From the NCBI GenBank assembly GCA_030149245.1, contig JASBRX010000031.1:1-64000 (forward strand): a stretch of 64,000 bases of DNA. The letters are read 5' to 3'. This DNA is from Sphingomonas bacterium (GTDB taxonomy: Bacteria > Pseudomonadota > Alphaproteobacteria > Sphingomonadales > Sphingomonadaceae). Both the position numbers and the translations under genes were made by a program. The notes beneath the pieces were generated by a model that was given only the letters and a program-made list of their open reading frames with translations, ran no database searches and had not been told where the DNA came from. Within the stretch, counting starts at the first letter, position 1. The number at the start of each line of letters is the position of its first letter. Shown piece after piece: positions 17,744 to 25,602 of the stretch.

Positions 17744-19168
17744 TTGATCCGGATCATCATCGGCACGGCAGCGGCGGCGGCGCTGGCGGCCTGTAGCGCG
17801 ACCGCGGGACCCAAGCCCAAGAGCGCGGCGTCGGACGCCCCTGCGAAAAAAGGACCGGGCAAGAACAAGGGGTATGACCACAATCCCTATCCCTCGACCT
17901 ACAAGCCCTATCCGGGCGTCCCGACGCTGTTGACCAATGTCACGATTCTGGACGGCGAGGGCGGCAAGATCGAGCGCGGCGCGGTGCTGTTCCGTGATGG
18001 CAAGATCGTCGAAGTCGGTCAGACGATCGCGGCACCCGAAGGCGCGACGGTCATCGATGGCGCGGGCAAATATGTGACGCCCGGCATTATCGATGTGCAC
18101 AGCCACCTCGGTGATTATCCGACCCCCAGCGTTCAGGCGCATTCCGACGGCAACGAGGCGACCGGGCCGGTCACGGCGGAAGTGTGGGCCGAGCATAGCG
18201 TGTGGCCGCAGGACCCCGGTTTCAGCCGCGCGCTCGCCAATGGCGGCGTGACCACGCTGCAGATCCTGCCGGGTTCGGCGAACCTGTTCGGCGGGCGCAG
18301 CGTGACGCTCAAGAACGTCTATGCCCGCACGATGCAGGGGATGAAATTCCCCGGTGCGCCCTATGGCCTCAAAATGGCGTGCGGCGAGAACCCCAAGCGC
18401 GTCTATGGCAGCAAGGGGCGGATGCCATCGACCCGCATGGGGAACATCGCGGTCGACCGCCAGACCTGGGCGCGGGCGCAGGACTATAAGAAGCGCTGGG
18501 ACCGCTATGAGGAGAATGGCGGGGAGCCGCCTGCGCGCGACATGGCAATGGACACGCTGCGCGGCGTGCTGGCGGGTGAGATCATCATTCACAACCACTG
18601 CTATCGCGCCGATGAAATGGCCATCGTCCTCGATATGGCGAAGGAGTTCGGCTACAAGGTTGGTACGTTCCACCATGCGGTCGAGGCGTACAAGATCGCC
18701 GACCTGCTCAAGGCCAACGGCACTTGCGCCGCGGTCTGGGCGGACTGGTGGGGGTTCAAGATGGAATCCTATGACGCCGTGTCCGAAAATCTCGCCATCC
18801 TCGAGCGCGAGGGTGCGTGCGGCATGATCCATTCGGACGACGCCAATGGCATTCAGCGGCTCAATCAGGAGATCGCCAAAGTCCGCGCCGCCGCCAAGCG
18901 TGCGGGCTTCGTGATCCCCGAGGAGATCGCGTGGAAATGGGCGGCGATCACGCCGGCCAAGGCGCTGGGCATCGATCAGGTGACCGGCAGCCTGAAGGCC
19001 GGCAAGATGGCCGATGTCGTGCTGTGGAACGGCAATCCGTTCAGCGTTTACACGCGGCCTGAGAAAGTCTGGGTCGACGGCGCATTGCTATACGACATGC
19101 ACAACCCCAAATTGCGACCGGTATCGGACTTCGAGCTGGGCCAACCCGGATCGGGAGACGTGAAATGA
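17744..19168 (+). CDS. Amidohydrolase family lipoprotein (metal-binding site intact)
   Basis: A 474-residue metal-dependent hydrolase of the amidohydrolase superfamily. It has the HxH ligand motif PGIIDVHSHLG (near residue 122), later histidines in IIHNHCYRAD and GTFHHAVEAY, and the conserved Asp in MIHSDDANG. The N-terminus is a lipoprotein signal with lipobox LAAC (Cys at about residue 17), followed by a Lys/Pro-rich linker. Its likely place is the periplasm, membrane-anchored. TTG 17744 is the only reasonable start, with AGGGAG upstream. It overlaps the next amidohydrolase by 4 bases. The substrate is unknown; imidazolonepropionase-like or dipeptidase activity is possible. Confidence 0.88.
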   Translation: MIRIIIGTAAAAALAACSATAGPKPKSAASDAPAKKGPGKNKGYDHNPYPSTYKPYPGVPTLLTNVTILDGEGGKIERGAVLFRDGKIVEVGQTIAAPEGATVIDGAGKYVTPGIIDVHSHLGDYPTPSVQAHSDGNEATGPVTAEVWAEHSVWPQDPGFSRALANGGVTTLQILPGSANLFGGRSVTLKNVYARTMQGMKFPGAPYGLKMACGENPKRVYGSKGRMPSTRMGNIAVDRQTWARAQDYKKRWDRYEENGGEPPARDMAMDTLRGVLAGEIIIHNHCYRADEMAIVLDMAKEFGYKVGTFHHAVEAYKIADLLKANGTCAAVWADWWGFKMESYDAVSENLAILEREGACGMIHSDDANGIQRLNQEIAKVRAAAKRAGFVIPEEIAWKWAAITPAKALGIDQVTGSLKAGKMADVVLWNGNPFSVYTRPEKVWVDGALLYDMHNPKLRPVSDFELGQPGSGDVK

Positions 19169-20466
19169 AGGCGCTGTTGCTAGCCGCTGCGGCGATGTGC
19201 GTCGCACTCCCCGCCACCGCACAGACGGTTGCGATTACCAATGCGCGCCTGGTGATTGGCGACGGCTCGGCTCCGGTCGATGGCGGCACGGTCGTGGTGC
19301 GCGATGGGCGGGTCGTCGCAGCGGGCACGGGTGTCGCGGTTCCTGCCGGGGTACCGGTCGTGGATGCCGGTGGCCGCTGGGTGACGCCGGGCCTGTTCGC
19401 GGGCTTTACCCGCATGGGCATTGTCGAGGTCGATGGCGTCAGCGAAACCGACGATTCCGCCGCTGGCAACTCGCCGTTCAATGCCGCGCTCGATGTGTCG
19501 GCTGCGGTGAATCCCAAGACGAGCGCGATCACGGTCAATCGTGCCGAGGGCATCACCCGTGCGGTGGTTGCGCCCGAAGCCCGCGGATCGATCTTTGCGG
19601 GGCAGGGGGCGATCATCGACCTCGGCACCGACATGGACCCGGTGAGCAAGCCGCGCGCCTTCCAGTTCATGGTCTATGGCGAAGAAGGCGCGCGCCGCGC
19701 CGGCGGCAGCCGACCCGCCGCGATCGCGATGCTCAAGAACATCCTGTTTGAAGTTCGGGGCTATGCCCGCGCGCCGGGCAGTTTTGCCGATCGCGGCAAG
19801 GATGCGCTGCTGACCCGCGCCGATGCGCAGGCGCTGGTGCCGGTCGTGACCGGACAGGTGCCGTTGCTGGTGCATGTCGAGCGCGCGTCGGACATTTTGG
19901 TGGTGCTTGACCTCAAGCGTGAGGTGCCTGCGCTCAAGCTGGTGCTGGTCGGCGCCAATGAGGGCTGGACCGTGGCGCGGCAGATTGCGGCGGCGAAGGT
20001 ACCGGTGCTGGCATCGGCGCTGTCGGACCTGCCGGCATCGTTCGAGCAACTGGCGGCGACCCAGTCGAATATCGGGCGGATTCAGGCCGCTGGTGTGACG
20101 GTCGGCATTGGCATGATCAATGACGATGAGGCGCGTCAGGCACGGCTGATCAAGCAATATGCTGGCAATCTGGTCGCGCTGACCAAGGTGCCCGGCGCGT
20201 CTGGCCTCGATTGGGGTCAGGCGTTCGCGACGATCAGCTCCAAACCTGCCGAAGCGATGGGCATGGGCGGCGAGTTCGGATCGCTGCGCCCGGGCCGTCG
20301 CGGCGACGTGGTGGTGTGGGATGGCGACCCGCTGGAGATCGGAACGGCAGCGGTGCGGGTGTTCATCGACGGCGTGGAACAGCCAATCGAGACGCGCCAG
20401 GATCAGCTGCGCAAGCGCTATTTCGATCCGAAGGAAGGCGCCTTGCCCAAGGCGTATCAGCGCTGA
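19165..20466 (+). CDS. Amidohydrolase-like exported protein lacking the HxH motif
   Basis: The 433-residue protein has a Sec signal peptide (MKALLLAAAAMCVALPATAQ) and the composite beta-sandwich of amidohydrolases (VAITNARLVIGDGSAPVDGG, VRDGRVVAAGTG, C-terminal GRRGDVVVWDGDPLE). Where active family members have PGLIDxHxH, this protein reads PGLFAGFTRMG, so the first two metal ligands are missing. His in LLVHVERASD remains. It is probably a catalytically altered or inactive partner of the preceding amidohydrolase, with which it is translationally coupled (ATGA). Confidence 0.85.
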   Translation: MKALLLAAAAMCVALPATAQTVAITNARLVIGDGSAPVDGGTVVVRDGRVVAAGTGVAVPAGVPVVDAGGRWVTPGLFAGFTRMGIVEVDGVSETDDSAAGNSPFNAALDVSAAVNPKTSAITVNRAEGITRAVVAPEARGSIFAGQGAIIDLGTDMDPVSKPRAFQFMVYGEEGARRAGGSRPAAIAMLKNILFEVRGYARAPGSFADRGKDALLTRADAQALVPVVTGQVPLLVHVERASDILVVLDLKREVPALKLVLVGANEGWTVARQIAAAKVPVLASALSDLPASFEQLAATQSNIGRIQAAGVTVGIGMINDDEARQARLIKQYAGNLVALTKVPGASGLDWGQAFATISSKPAEAMGMGGEFGSLRPGRRGDVVVWDGDPLEIGTAAVRVFIDGVEQPIETRQDQLRKRYFDPKEGALPKAYQR

Positions 20467-21122
20467 CCGCGCCGTTCAAACTAGCCTGTGCGGGCGACGA
20501 GCCGCGCCGTGCGGGTCGCCCGCGCGATCCCGCTAAATATGCGGCGATCGTCGAGGCGGCGCGTCAGGCGTTCTTCACGCGTGGCTTCCATGCGGCAACG
20601 ATCGAGGAGATTGCGGCAGCGGCGGGGGTGTCGAAGGTGACGGTCTATAGCCGCTTCAGCGACAAGGAGACCTTGTTCGAGGAGGTGATCCGTGTCGAAA
20701 GCACGCGGATGGCAGAGGTGTTCGATGCCGGGGTCGCCGACCAGCGATCGCTGCAGGATCAGCTCAATGCCTATGGGGTGGCGCTGCTGACCTTCATGTT
20801 CAGCGAGCATCATGTCGCGATCGATCGGGTGCTGCTGAACGAAATCTCGCAGATCCCAACGCTGGCACGGCGCTTTTACGAGGCCGGGCCGGGGGTGTGT
20901 TTCGGGCGTCTGGCGGAGGTGCTGGCCGAAGCGCAGCAACGGGGCGAGGTGGAGGTCGATGACCCCAACCTTGCCGCGCAGGATCTGTGCGGGCTGTGGA
21001 AGGGCGCGGCGGACATGGGGCTGAAGCTGGGGCTGGAGCCGCTGCCGACGCCCGAGGCGATCCGCGCGCGGGTCGAGCGGGCGACGCGGCTGTTTCTCAA
21101 GATGATCGGATCGAAGCCGTGA
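20463..21122 (+). CDS. TetR/AcrR family transcriptional regulator
   Basis: The DNA-binding helix-turn-helix is plain: IVEAARQAFFTRGFHAATIEEIAAAAGVSKVTVYSRF, with the family consensus KxTLFEEV following as KETLFEEVI. The C-terminal ligand domain resembles the TetR_C_AefR-like group (RVLLNEISQIPTLARRFYEAGP). No ATG, GTG or TTG lies close upstream in frame. CTG 20463 overlaps the amidohydrolase stop as CTGA, with AAGG 9 bases before, and gives a 219-residue protein of normal length. That start is likely but unproven. It may regulate the two amidohydrolase genes. Confidence 0.87.
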   Translation: MTAPFKLACAGDEPRRAGRPRDPAKYAAIVEAARQAFFTRGFHAATIEEIAAAAGVSKVTVYSRFSDKETLFEEVIRVESTRMAEVFDAGVADQRSLQDQLNAYGVALLTFMFSEHHVAIDRVLLNEISQIPTLARRFYEAGPGVCFGRLAEVLAEAQQRGEVEVDDPNLAAQDLCGLWKGAADMGLKLGLEPLPTPEAIRARVERATRLFLKMIGSKP

Positions 21123-21156
21123 CGATCGGCGTTATGCAGTGACGGAGGTGCGGACG

Positions 21157-21489
21157 ATGCGGACGATGATGGCTATTTTGACAGGGGCGACCTTGCTGGC
21201 CGGATGCGGTGGCGGTTCTGAGCCGGCTCCGACTCCGGCGGCATCGCAGACGCCGCTGGTGTTGAGCGACACCCAGAAGCAGATCGTGGACTTGCCGAAG
21301 CGGCTGCAGGATGGCGTCATGCTGCGCGCGATCCGCGATGCCGGGCTGGAGTGCCAGACGGTGACCGAACTGACGCGGGTCGAAACGCGCGCCGACCGGA
21401 TTCGGTGGCGCGTCGTGTGCGATAACACCGAGCCCTATGTGGTCGAGATTACCCCGGAGGGTACGGCGCAAATTCGCAGCCGCACCTGA
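21157..21489 (+). CDS. Small hypothetical lipoprotein
   Basis: A 110-residue protein with a lipoprotein signal ending in LLAGC (Cys at about residue 17), a short Pro/Ala linker and a small folded part with two cysteines (GLECQ and RVVCDN). The C-terminal strand pattern (RIRWRVVCDNTEPYVVEITPEGTAQI) suggests a small beta-rich periplasmic domain. No family is recognised. ATG 21157 is chosen because GGAGGTG lies 6 bases upstream; a GTG at 21139 is less likely. It is followed by a strong terminator. Confidence 0.75.
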   Translation: MRTMMAILTGATLLAGCGGGSEPAPTPAASQTPLVLSDTQKQIVDLPKRLQDGVMLRAIRDAGLECQTVTELTRVETRADRIRWRVVCDNTEPYVVEITPEGTAQIRSRT

Positions 21490-21514
21490 CTGCCACCGAG
21501 CACAGACACAAATA

Positions 21515-21543
21515 AGGGGGCGGTCGCGAGACCGCCCCCTTTG
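21515..21543. terminator. Bidirectional intrinsic terminator
   Basis: A perfect 11-bp stem, agggggcggtc (21515-21525) and gaccgccccct (21530-21540), with a GCGA tetraloop and T residues on the right. It lies between the convergent lipoprotein gene and the phosphatase gene and could serve both. Confidence 0.85.
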
Positions 21544-21560
21544 AGTTGGGGTTCACAGGG

Positions 21561-24047
21561 TCAGAGGCCGACGACACCGCCGTCATTCTTGGTGATCACC
21601 ACCACCGCCGAACGCGGGCGGGTGCCGGCGGGTGCAGTGCCGGTCGCCTGCGTGGCCGGCCAGCTGCTGTCCGGAGCGGTGGGGGTGCCGTCTTCGCCCG
21701 GATGCTGGATGCCGACGAACAGGGTGCGGCCGTCCGGCGTGCTGTCCACGCCGGTGATTTCGCAGCCGATCGGGCCAACCAGGAAGCGCTTGAGCGTCGC
21801 ATCGGTCGCCAGCGCACCGCGACGGGTGGTCTGGGTGCCGGTGGTACCGCCATTGCCGCGGTTGGTGATCGTCACGCTCGCACCGTCATTGGTGATGCCC
21901 GGCATCGCGAGCAGCATCTGGTTGTTGGTGCGATCGGTGAAGGCGCCGTCATCGGTCTGGATCCACAGCAGCGGCTTGACCTGACCACCCGGGTTGCTCG
22001 GGCGCGAGAACCACAGACCGTCCGGGCTGGAGAAGTCGTTGGTTGCGGTGAGGCCCGAGATGTTGACGTCGCTGTTCGAGTCGGCCGAGTCGGCACCGAA
22101 CAGGTAGATGTCCCACACGAAGCTGAGCGCGGCGGGATCGTCGGCCAGTTCGCGCAGACGCAGGATGTGACCGTTGGGGTTACCGAACTGGTTCGACGCG
22201 CCCTTGGGGTCGTTATAGTGGCGCGGGTTGGCGGCGTCGGTGCCGGTGATCGGGCGCAGCGTCGCGTTGTTGTTGGTCAGCGTCAGGTAGATTTCGCCGG
22301 TGACCGGGTTGGTCGCGGTCCATTCCGGACGATCCATCTTGGTCGCGCCAACCGCGTCAGCGGCGAGGCGGGCATTGGTCAGGATGTCGGCCTGGTCGGC
22401 GAAGACATATTCGGGATCCGCGCCAACTGCCGGGCGGTTCGGAACCTGGCCGAACACGAGCGGGAGCCAGCGGCCCGAACCGTCCGCGCCGAAGCGTGCG
22501 ACATAGAGCGTGCCGGCGTCGAGATACTTGTCACCGATCGCAAGACGGTCAGCGGCTTGTGAGTCGCTGGCGGTCCAGGTCGCGTTCGAGACGAACTTGT
22601 AGAAATATTCGCCGCGAGCGTCGTCGCCGAGATAGACGGCGAGCTTCTTGCCCGGAACCGGGTTGCCGAACCACGCGCCTTCATGGCCCATGCGGCCGAG
22701 CGCGGTGCGCTTCCGCGGTGCCTTGGTCTTGTCATAGGGATCGATTTCGACGACCCAGCCGAACTGGTTCGGTTCGTTGCGCCAATCGGTCGTGGCGCTG
22801 CCGCCGACCGTGGCGCGCGCGTCCCAGCGGCGGAACAGCGTGTTGCTGGCGTCGGTCGGCGTCACGGTCGACCAGCCATAGCTGCCGCTGCTGCTGGTGA
22901 CGCCATAGCGGCGCAGTGCGACGACTTCACGTGCGGTGCGCTGGGCGTCATCGCCGCTGCGGCGGAAATAGCCGGCCCAGTTTTCCTCGCAGGTGATGTT
23001 GGTGCCCCAGAAAGTGTGGCCGTTGGCGCAGTTGTTGATCGTGCCGCGACCGGCGGTGCCGTCGGTCGAGTGCGGCGTGCGGAGCAGCGCCGCACCGCGC
23101 ACAGGCCCGTTGAACACCATCGGGGTGCTGGGGGTAATGCGGCGGTTGAAGGCCGAGTTCTGGACATAGGTCCAAGCGCGATTGGCGCCTTCGACGACTT
23201 CGGTCACCGACACGCCATGCGCTTCCATTTCCTTGAGCGCCTCGCTCTCCGGACGCACACCGCCGGGCGACGTCGGGCCGGCCGGGTGGAGATACTGGAC
23301 GTTCAAATTCTCGTGGTTCTGGACGATCAGGCCGCGCACCGAGCTGTTGTCGTCGCGCGCACCGGTCGACGACAGGCCATACCAGTAGAGCGCGTCGCCA
23401 TGGTCGCCGATGCGGTTGGCGAAATCGGTGTCGGTGCCGTCATTCTTGTAGGCCGGGACGCCCGACGCGATCGGATCGCCCAGGCGAGTCAGCACGGTCA
23501 CCGAATAGCCCGCCGGGACGGTGACGACGTCATTGCGGTTCTTCGCGATCGAGGTGAAACCCAGTTCCGCGGCATCGACGGTCACCGTGACGCTTTCGAC
23601 CGTTGTCTGGCCCGCAGTATCGGTTGCGCGATATTCAAAGCGCAGCGGCGTCGCGGTCGGAACGGCCGGCGCGATGAAGGACGGCGTGGCCGAAGTCGGG
23701 TTGGTCAGCGTGACCGTCGGCCCCTGGGTCTGCACCCAGGCCGAGCTCACCGCGCCATTGTCAGTCACATTGGCGGTCAGCGTGACGACGCGACCTGCCT
23801 TGGTCGTGCCCGACGAACCGACCGAGACGATGTTGGGGAAGGGGTCGGAGCTGGACGCGGCGCTGTCGCAACCGGCCAGCACTGCGCCGCCGAACACTGC
23901 CACCGAGGCCGCCATGGCGCCGGAACGCAGCGCGGCGCGGCGCGAATAGCGCTGGTCGATCATTGCGTTGAGGCTGGGATTGCTGCTCGTGTTGGTATCG
24001 ACGTCGCCGTCGCTATACGCGAAGCCGTGCGCAGTGAGTTCGGTCAT
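21561..24047 (-). CDS. PhoX-family (DUF839) phosphatase, Tat-type lipoprotein with PKD/Ig-like domain
   Basis: An 828-residue exported phosphatase of the PhoX type, a calcium/iron alkaline phosphatase family. The N-terminus has a twin-arginine motif (SRRAAL) followed by a hydrophobic stretch ending in LAGC, so it is both Tat-like and a lipoprotein. A PKD/Ig-like domain (about residues 75-165) precedes the catalytic part. The catalytic part contains NHENLN, CANGHTFWGTNITCEENW, GRMGHEGAW and MDRPEWTATNP, all typical of PhoX. ATG 24047 has AGGGGA upstream. It sits beside a type II secretion cluster. No convincing Pho box was found in its leader. Confidence 0.93.
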   Translation of the reverse strand: MTELTAHGFAYSDGDVDTNTSSNPSLNAMIDQRYSRRAALRSGAMAASVAVFGGAVLAGCDSAASSSDPFPNIVSVGSSGTTKAGRVVTLTANVTDNGAVSSAWVQTQGPTVTLTNPTSATPSFIAPAVPTATPLRFEYRATDTAGQTTVESVTVTVDAAELGFTSIAKNRNDVVTVPAGYSVTVLTRLGDPIASGVPAYKNDGTDTDFANRIGDHGDALYWYGLSSTGARDDNSSVRGLIVQNHENLNVQYLHPAGPTSPGGVRPESEALKEMEAHGVSVTEVVEGANRAWTYVQNSAFNRRITPSTPMVFNGPVRGAALLRTPHSTDGTAGRGTINNCANGHTFWGTNITCEENWAGYFRRSGDDAQRTAREVVALRRYGVTSSSGSYGWSTVTPTDASNTLFRRWDARATVGGSATTDWRNEPNQFGWVVEIDPYDKTKAPRKRTALGRMGHEGAWFGNPVPGKKLAVYLGDDARGEYFYKFVSNATWTASDSQAADRLAIGDKYLDAGTLYVARFGADGSGRWLPLVFGQVPNRPAVGADPEYVFADQADILTNARLAADAVGATKMDRPEWTATNPVTGEIYLTLTNNNATLRPITGTDAANPRHYNDPKGASNQFGNPNGHILRLRELADDPAALSFVWDIYLFGADSADSNSDVNISGLTATNDFSSPDGLWFSRPSNPGGQVKPLLWIQTDDGAFTDRTNNQMLLAMPGITNDGASVTITNRGNGGTTGTQTTRRGALATDATLKRFLVGPIGCEITGVDSTPDGRTLFVGIQHPGEDGTPTAPDSSWPATQATGTAPAGTRPRSAVVVITKNDGGVVGL

Positions 24048-24209
24048 GTCTGTGTCCCCTGACCCCAGGTCCCGTTTGGACTGGGTGCAGAGTCGCTGTG
24101 GCCGCAGCGCTTTACGGCGTGATGCAGATTTGCGGACGAACGCGTTGCGAATTCGCGGCATTTTCATGACTGCTGGGCAGGCGGCGGCGGCTTCGCTAGA
24201 GGCGGCGTC

Positions 24210-24722
24210 ATGAGCGCGCCGCGGGACAGCCTGACCGATCGTCTGATCCGACGCACCGCGCGCGTGGCGCAGGCGCGGCCCGGCTTGGCAATGCCGGACA
24301 TCCGCGTGTCGCTGGCAATCGCCGGGCTGGTGGCGCTTGGGCCGTTGCTGACGATCGTCGGCGCGAACCTGCTCCGCGCCGGTGTCGCGGCGGAAACGCG
24401 GGGGATCGAGCAGCAGGTCCGCGCGCGCCATGCGCCACAGGCGGCACGCGAAGCGGCGGCGGCGGTGTTGCGCGATGCCGTGCGCCAACCGGCATTGGTC
24501 GCGACGCTTGAGCGGTTGGCGCGCGCGCTGCCCGACGATGCCCGGCTCGTTTCGGCTGCGCGCGAACCCAATGGCCAGTTGCAGGTCGAGATTTCGGCAA
24601 GCGACCCCGATCTGTTGCGCGGTGCCCTGCGCCGCGACCCGCTGCTCGTCGCGTTGCGGGAGAGCGGCCAGCGCCGGACGCCGGACGCGCGCGTGGTCGT
24701 GACGTTGCGGACGCGCGCATGA
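24210..24722 (+). CDS. GspL/PilN-like inner-membrane protein
   Basis: A 170-residue protein with a basic N-terminus, one transmembrane helix (about residues 33-54) and a coiled-coil segment (GIEQQVRARHAPQAAREAAA). A small C-terminal domain follows (LERLARALPDDARLVSAAREPNGQLQVEISA), whose pattern resembles the periplasmic domain of GspL and PilN. It lacks the cytoplasmic actin-like domain of true GspL, which is encoded separately at 31125. It is the first of three overlapping genes. The family assignment is by pattern and context only. Confidence 0.6.
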   Translation: MSAPRDSLTDRLIRRTARVAQARPGLAMPDIRVSLAIAGLVALGPLLTIVGANLLRAGVAAETRGIEQQVRARHAPQAAREAAAAVLRDAVRQPALVATLERLARALPDDARLVSAAREPNGQLQVEISASDPDLLRGALRRDPLLVALRESGQRRTPDARVVVTLRTRA

Positions 24723-25186
24723 GCCGGGCTAGTGTTGCACTGGGGCTGGGCTGTGGCGTGCTGGCGTTGCTGCTGTTGGGCGCCCCATTGGGTGAGGCGC
24801 TGGCGGGGCTGTGGTCAGCGCGCCAGACCCGTGCCGACCTGATCGCCAGCCTGTCCGCGCCGCCGCCGCCGGTGCGCCCGCTGCTGGCGCCCGGCCTCGC
24901 GATCACAGCTCCGGATCGTGCCGCCGCCGCGCGCAGTCTTGCCACGATGATACGCGGGCGTGCGGCATCGGCAGGGGTGCTGGTCGAAGCGCTTGCTCCG
25001 GCATCGTCGCCGTCCGGCATCGTTGCGCTGCGCATTCGGCTGTCGGGGCAGGAGAAGGCCGTGATCGCCATGCTCGACGGGATCGAGCGCGGAACGCCGC
25101 TGGTCCGCTTCCGCAGCTGGCGCGCAACCGCGCTCGCCGATGGCGGGGTGCGGATCGAGGGGGAGATGGTGGCGGCATGGCACTGA
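24719..25186 (+). CDS. GspM/PilO-like protein (type II secretion M subtype b)
   Basis: A 155-residue protein with one N-terminal transmembrane helix (ALGLGCGVLALLLLGAPLGE). The periplasmic part (ARSLATMIRGRAASAGVLVEAL, RIRLSGQEKAVIAMLDGIER, RIEGEMVAAW) resembles the GspM/PilO ferredoxin-like domain. It overlaps the previous gene by 4 bases (ATGA) and the next by 10. Together the three look like a reduced inner-membrane platform. A conventional gspM lies 7.5 kb away at 32213. Confidence 0.65.
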   Translation: MSRASVALGLGCGVLALLLLGAPLGEALAGLWSARQTRADLIASLSAPPPPVRPLLAPGLAITAPDRAAAARSLATMIRGRAASAGVLVEALAPASSPSGIVALRIRLSGQEKAVIAMLDGIERGTPLVRFRSWRATALADGGVRIEGEMVAAWH

Positions 25187-25602
25187 GCCGAACCGAAATG
25201 CGGCTCGCGATCGCGGCGGGGTTCGTCTCGGCGTTGGTGCCAGTGATCGCGCTCTACCCTTATGGGCAGGAGCCAAGAGCGGAACCGCGTCCCGCCGCAG
25301 CAACGCTCGTGCCGCCGCCCCTGCCAGCGCCGGCGCGGGTGTTCGACCGACCTTTATTCGCCGCAGCCGAGGCGAGCGCTGCCCCCGCCGATGCGCCGGT
25401 GCTGACGGGTATCGCCGGCCGCCTGAACCGCGACGCGGTGGCGCTGGTCCGCACCGCCGATGGCAGTGCAAGGACGCTGGCGGTGGGGGAGAGCGTCGAT
25501 GGCTGGCGGCTGGAGAGCCTGGCGATCGACGCGGCCTTCTTCACCCGTGGGCGCGAGCGGGTGCGGGTGGCGATGCAGGACGAACCGCCGCCCGCGCAGT
25601 GA
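25177..25602 (+). CDS. GspC/PilP/XpsN-like periplasmic protein
   Basis: A 141-residue protein with one N-terminal membrane helix and a Pro/Ala-rich linker. Its homology-region-like domain (RVFDRPLFAAAEA, APVLTGIAGRLNRDAVALV, LAVGESVDGWRLESL) matches the pattern of secretin-contacting GspC HR, PilP and Xanthomonas XpsN domains. ATG 25177 is chosen because it starts the hydrophobic N-terminus and overlaps the preceding gene. It converges on the 25603-26790 gene with no gap. Confidence 0.62.
   Translation: MALSRTEMRLAIAAGFVSALVPVIALYPYGQEPRAEPRPAAATLVPPPLPAPARVFDRPLFAAAEASAAPADAPVLTGIAGRLNRDAVALVRTADGSARTLAVGESVDGWRLESLAIDAAFFTRGRERVRVAMQDEPPPAQ

Noticed and set aside
17609..18832. Upstream extension of the DUF4129 frame
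   Set aside because: It runs antisense through the amidohydrolase gene. The real start at 17608 has a ribosome site and the family N-terminus.
24048..24209. Possible Pho box upstream of the PhoX gene
   Set aside because: A GTCATGAAAAT-like piece exists, but the second half-repeat at 11-base spacing is missing.
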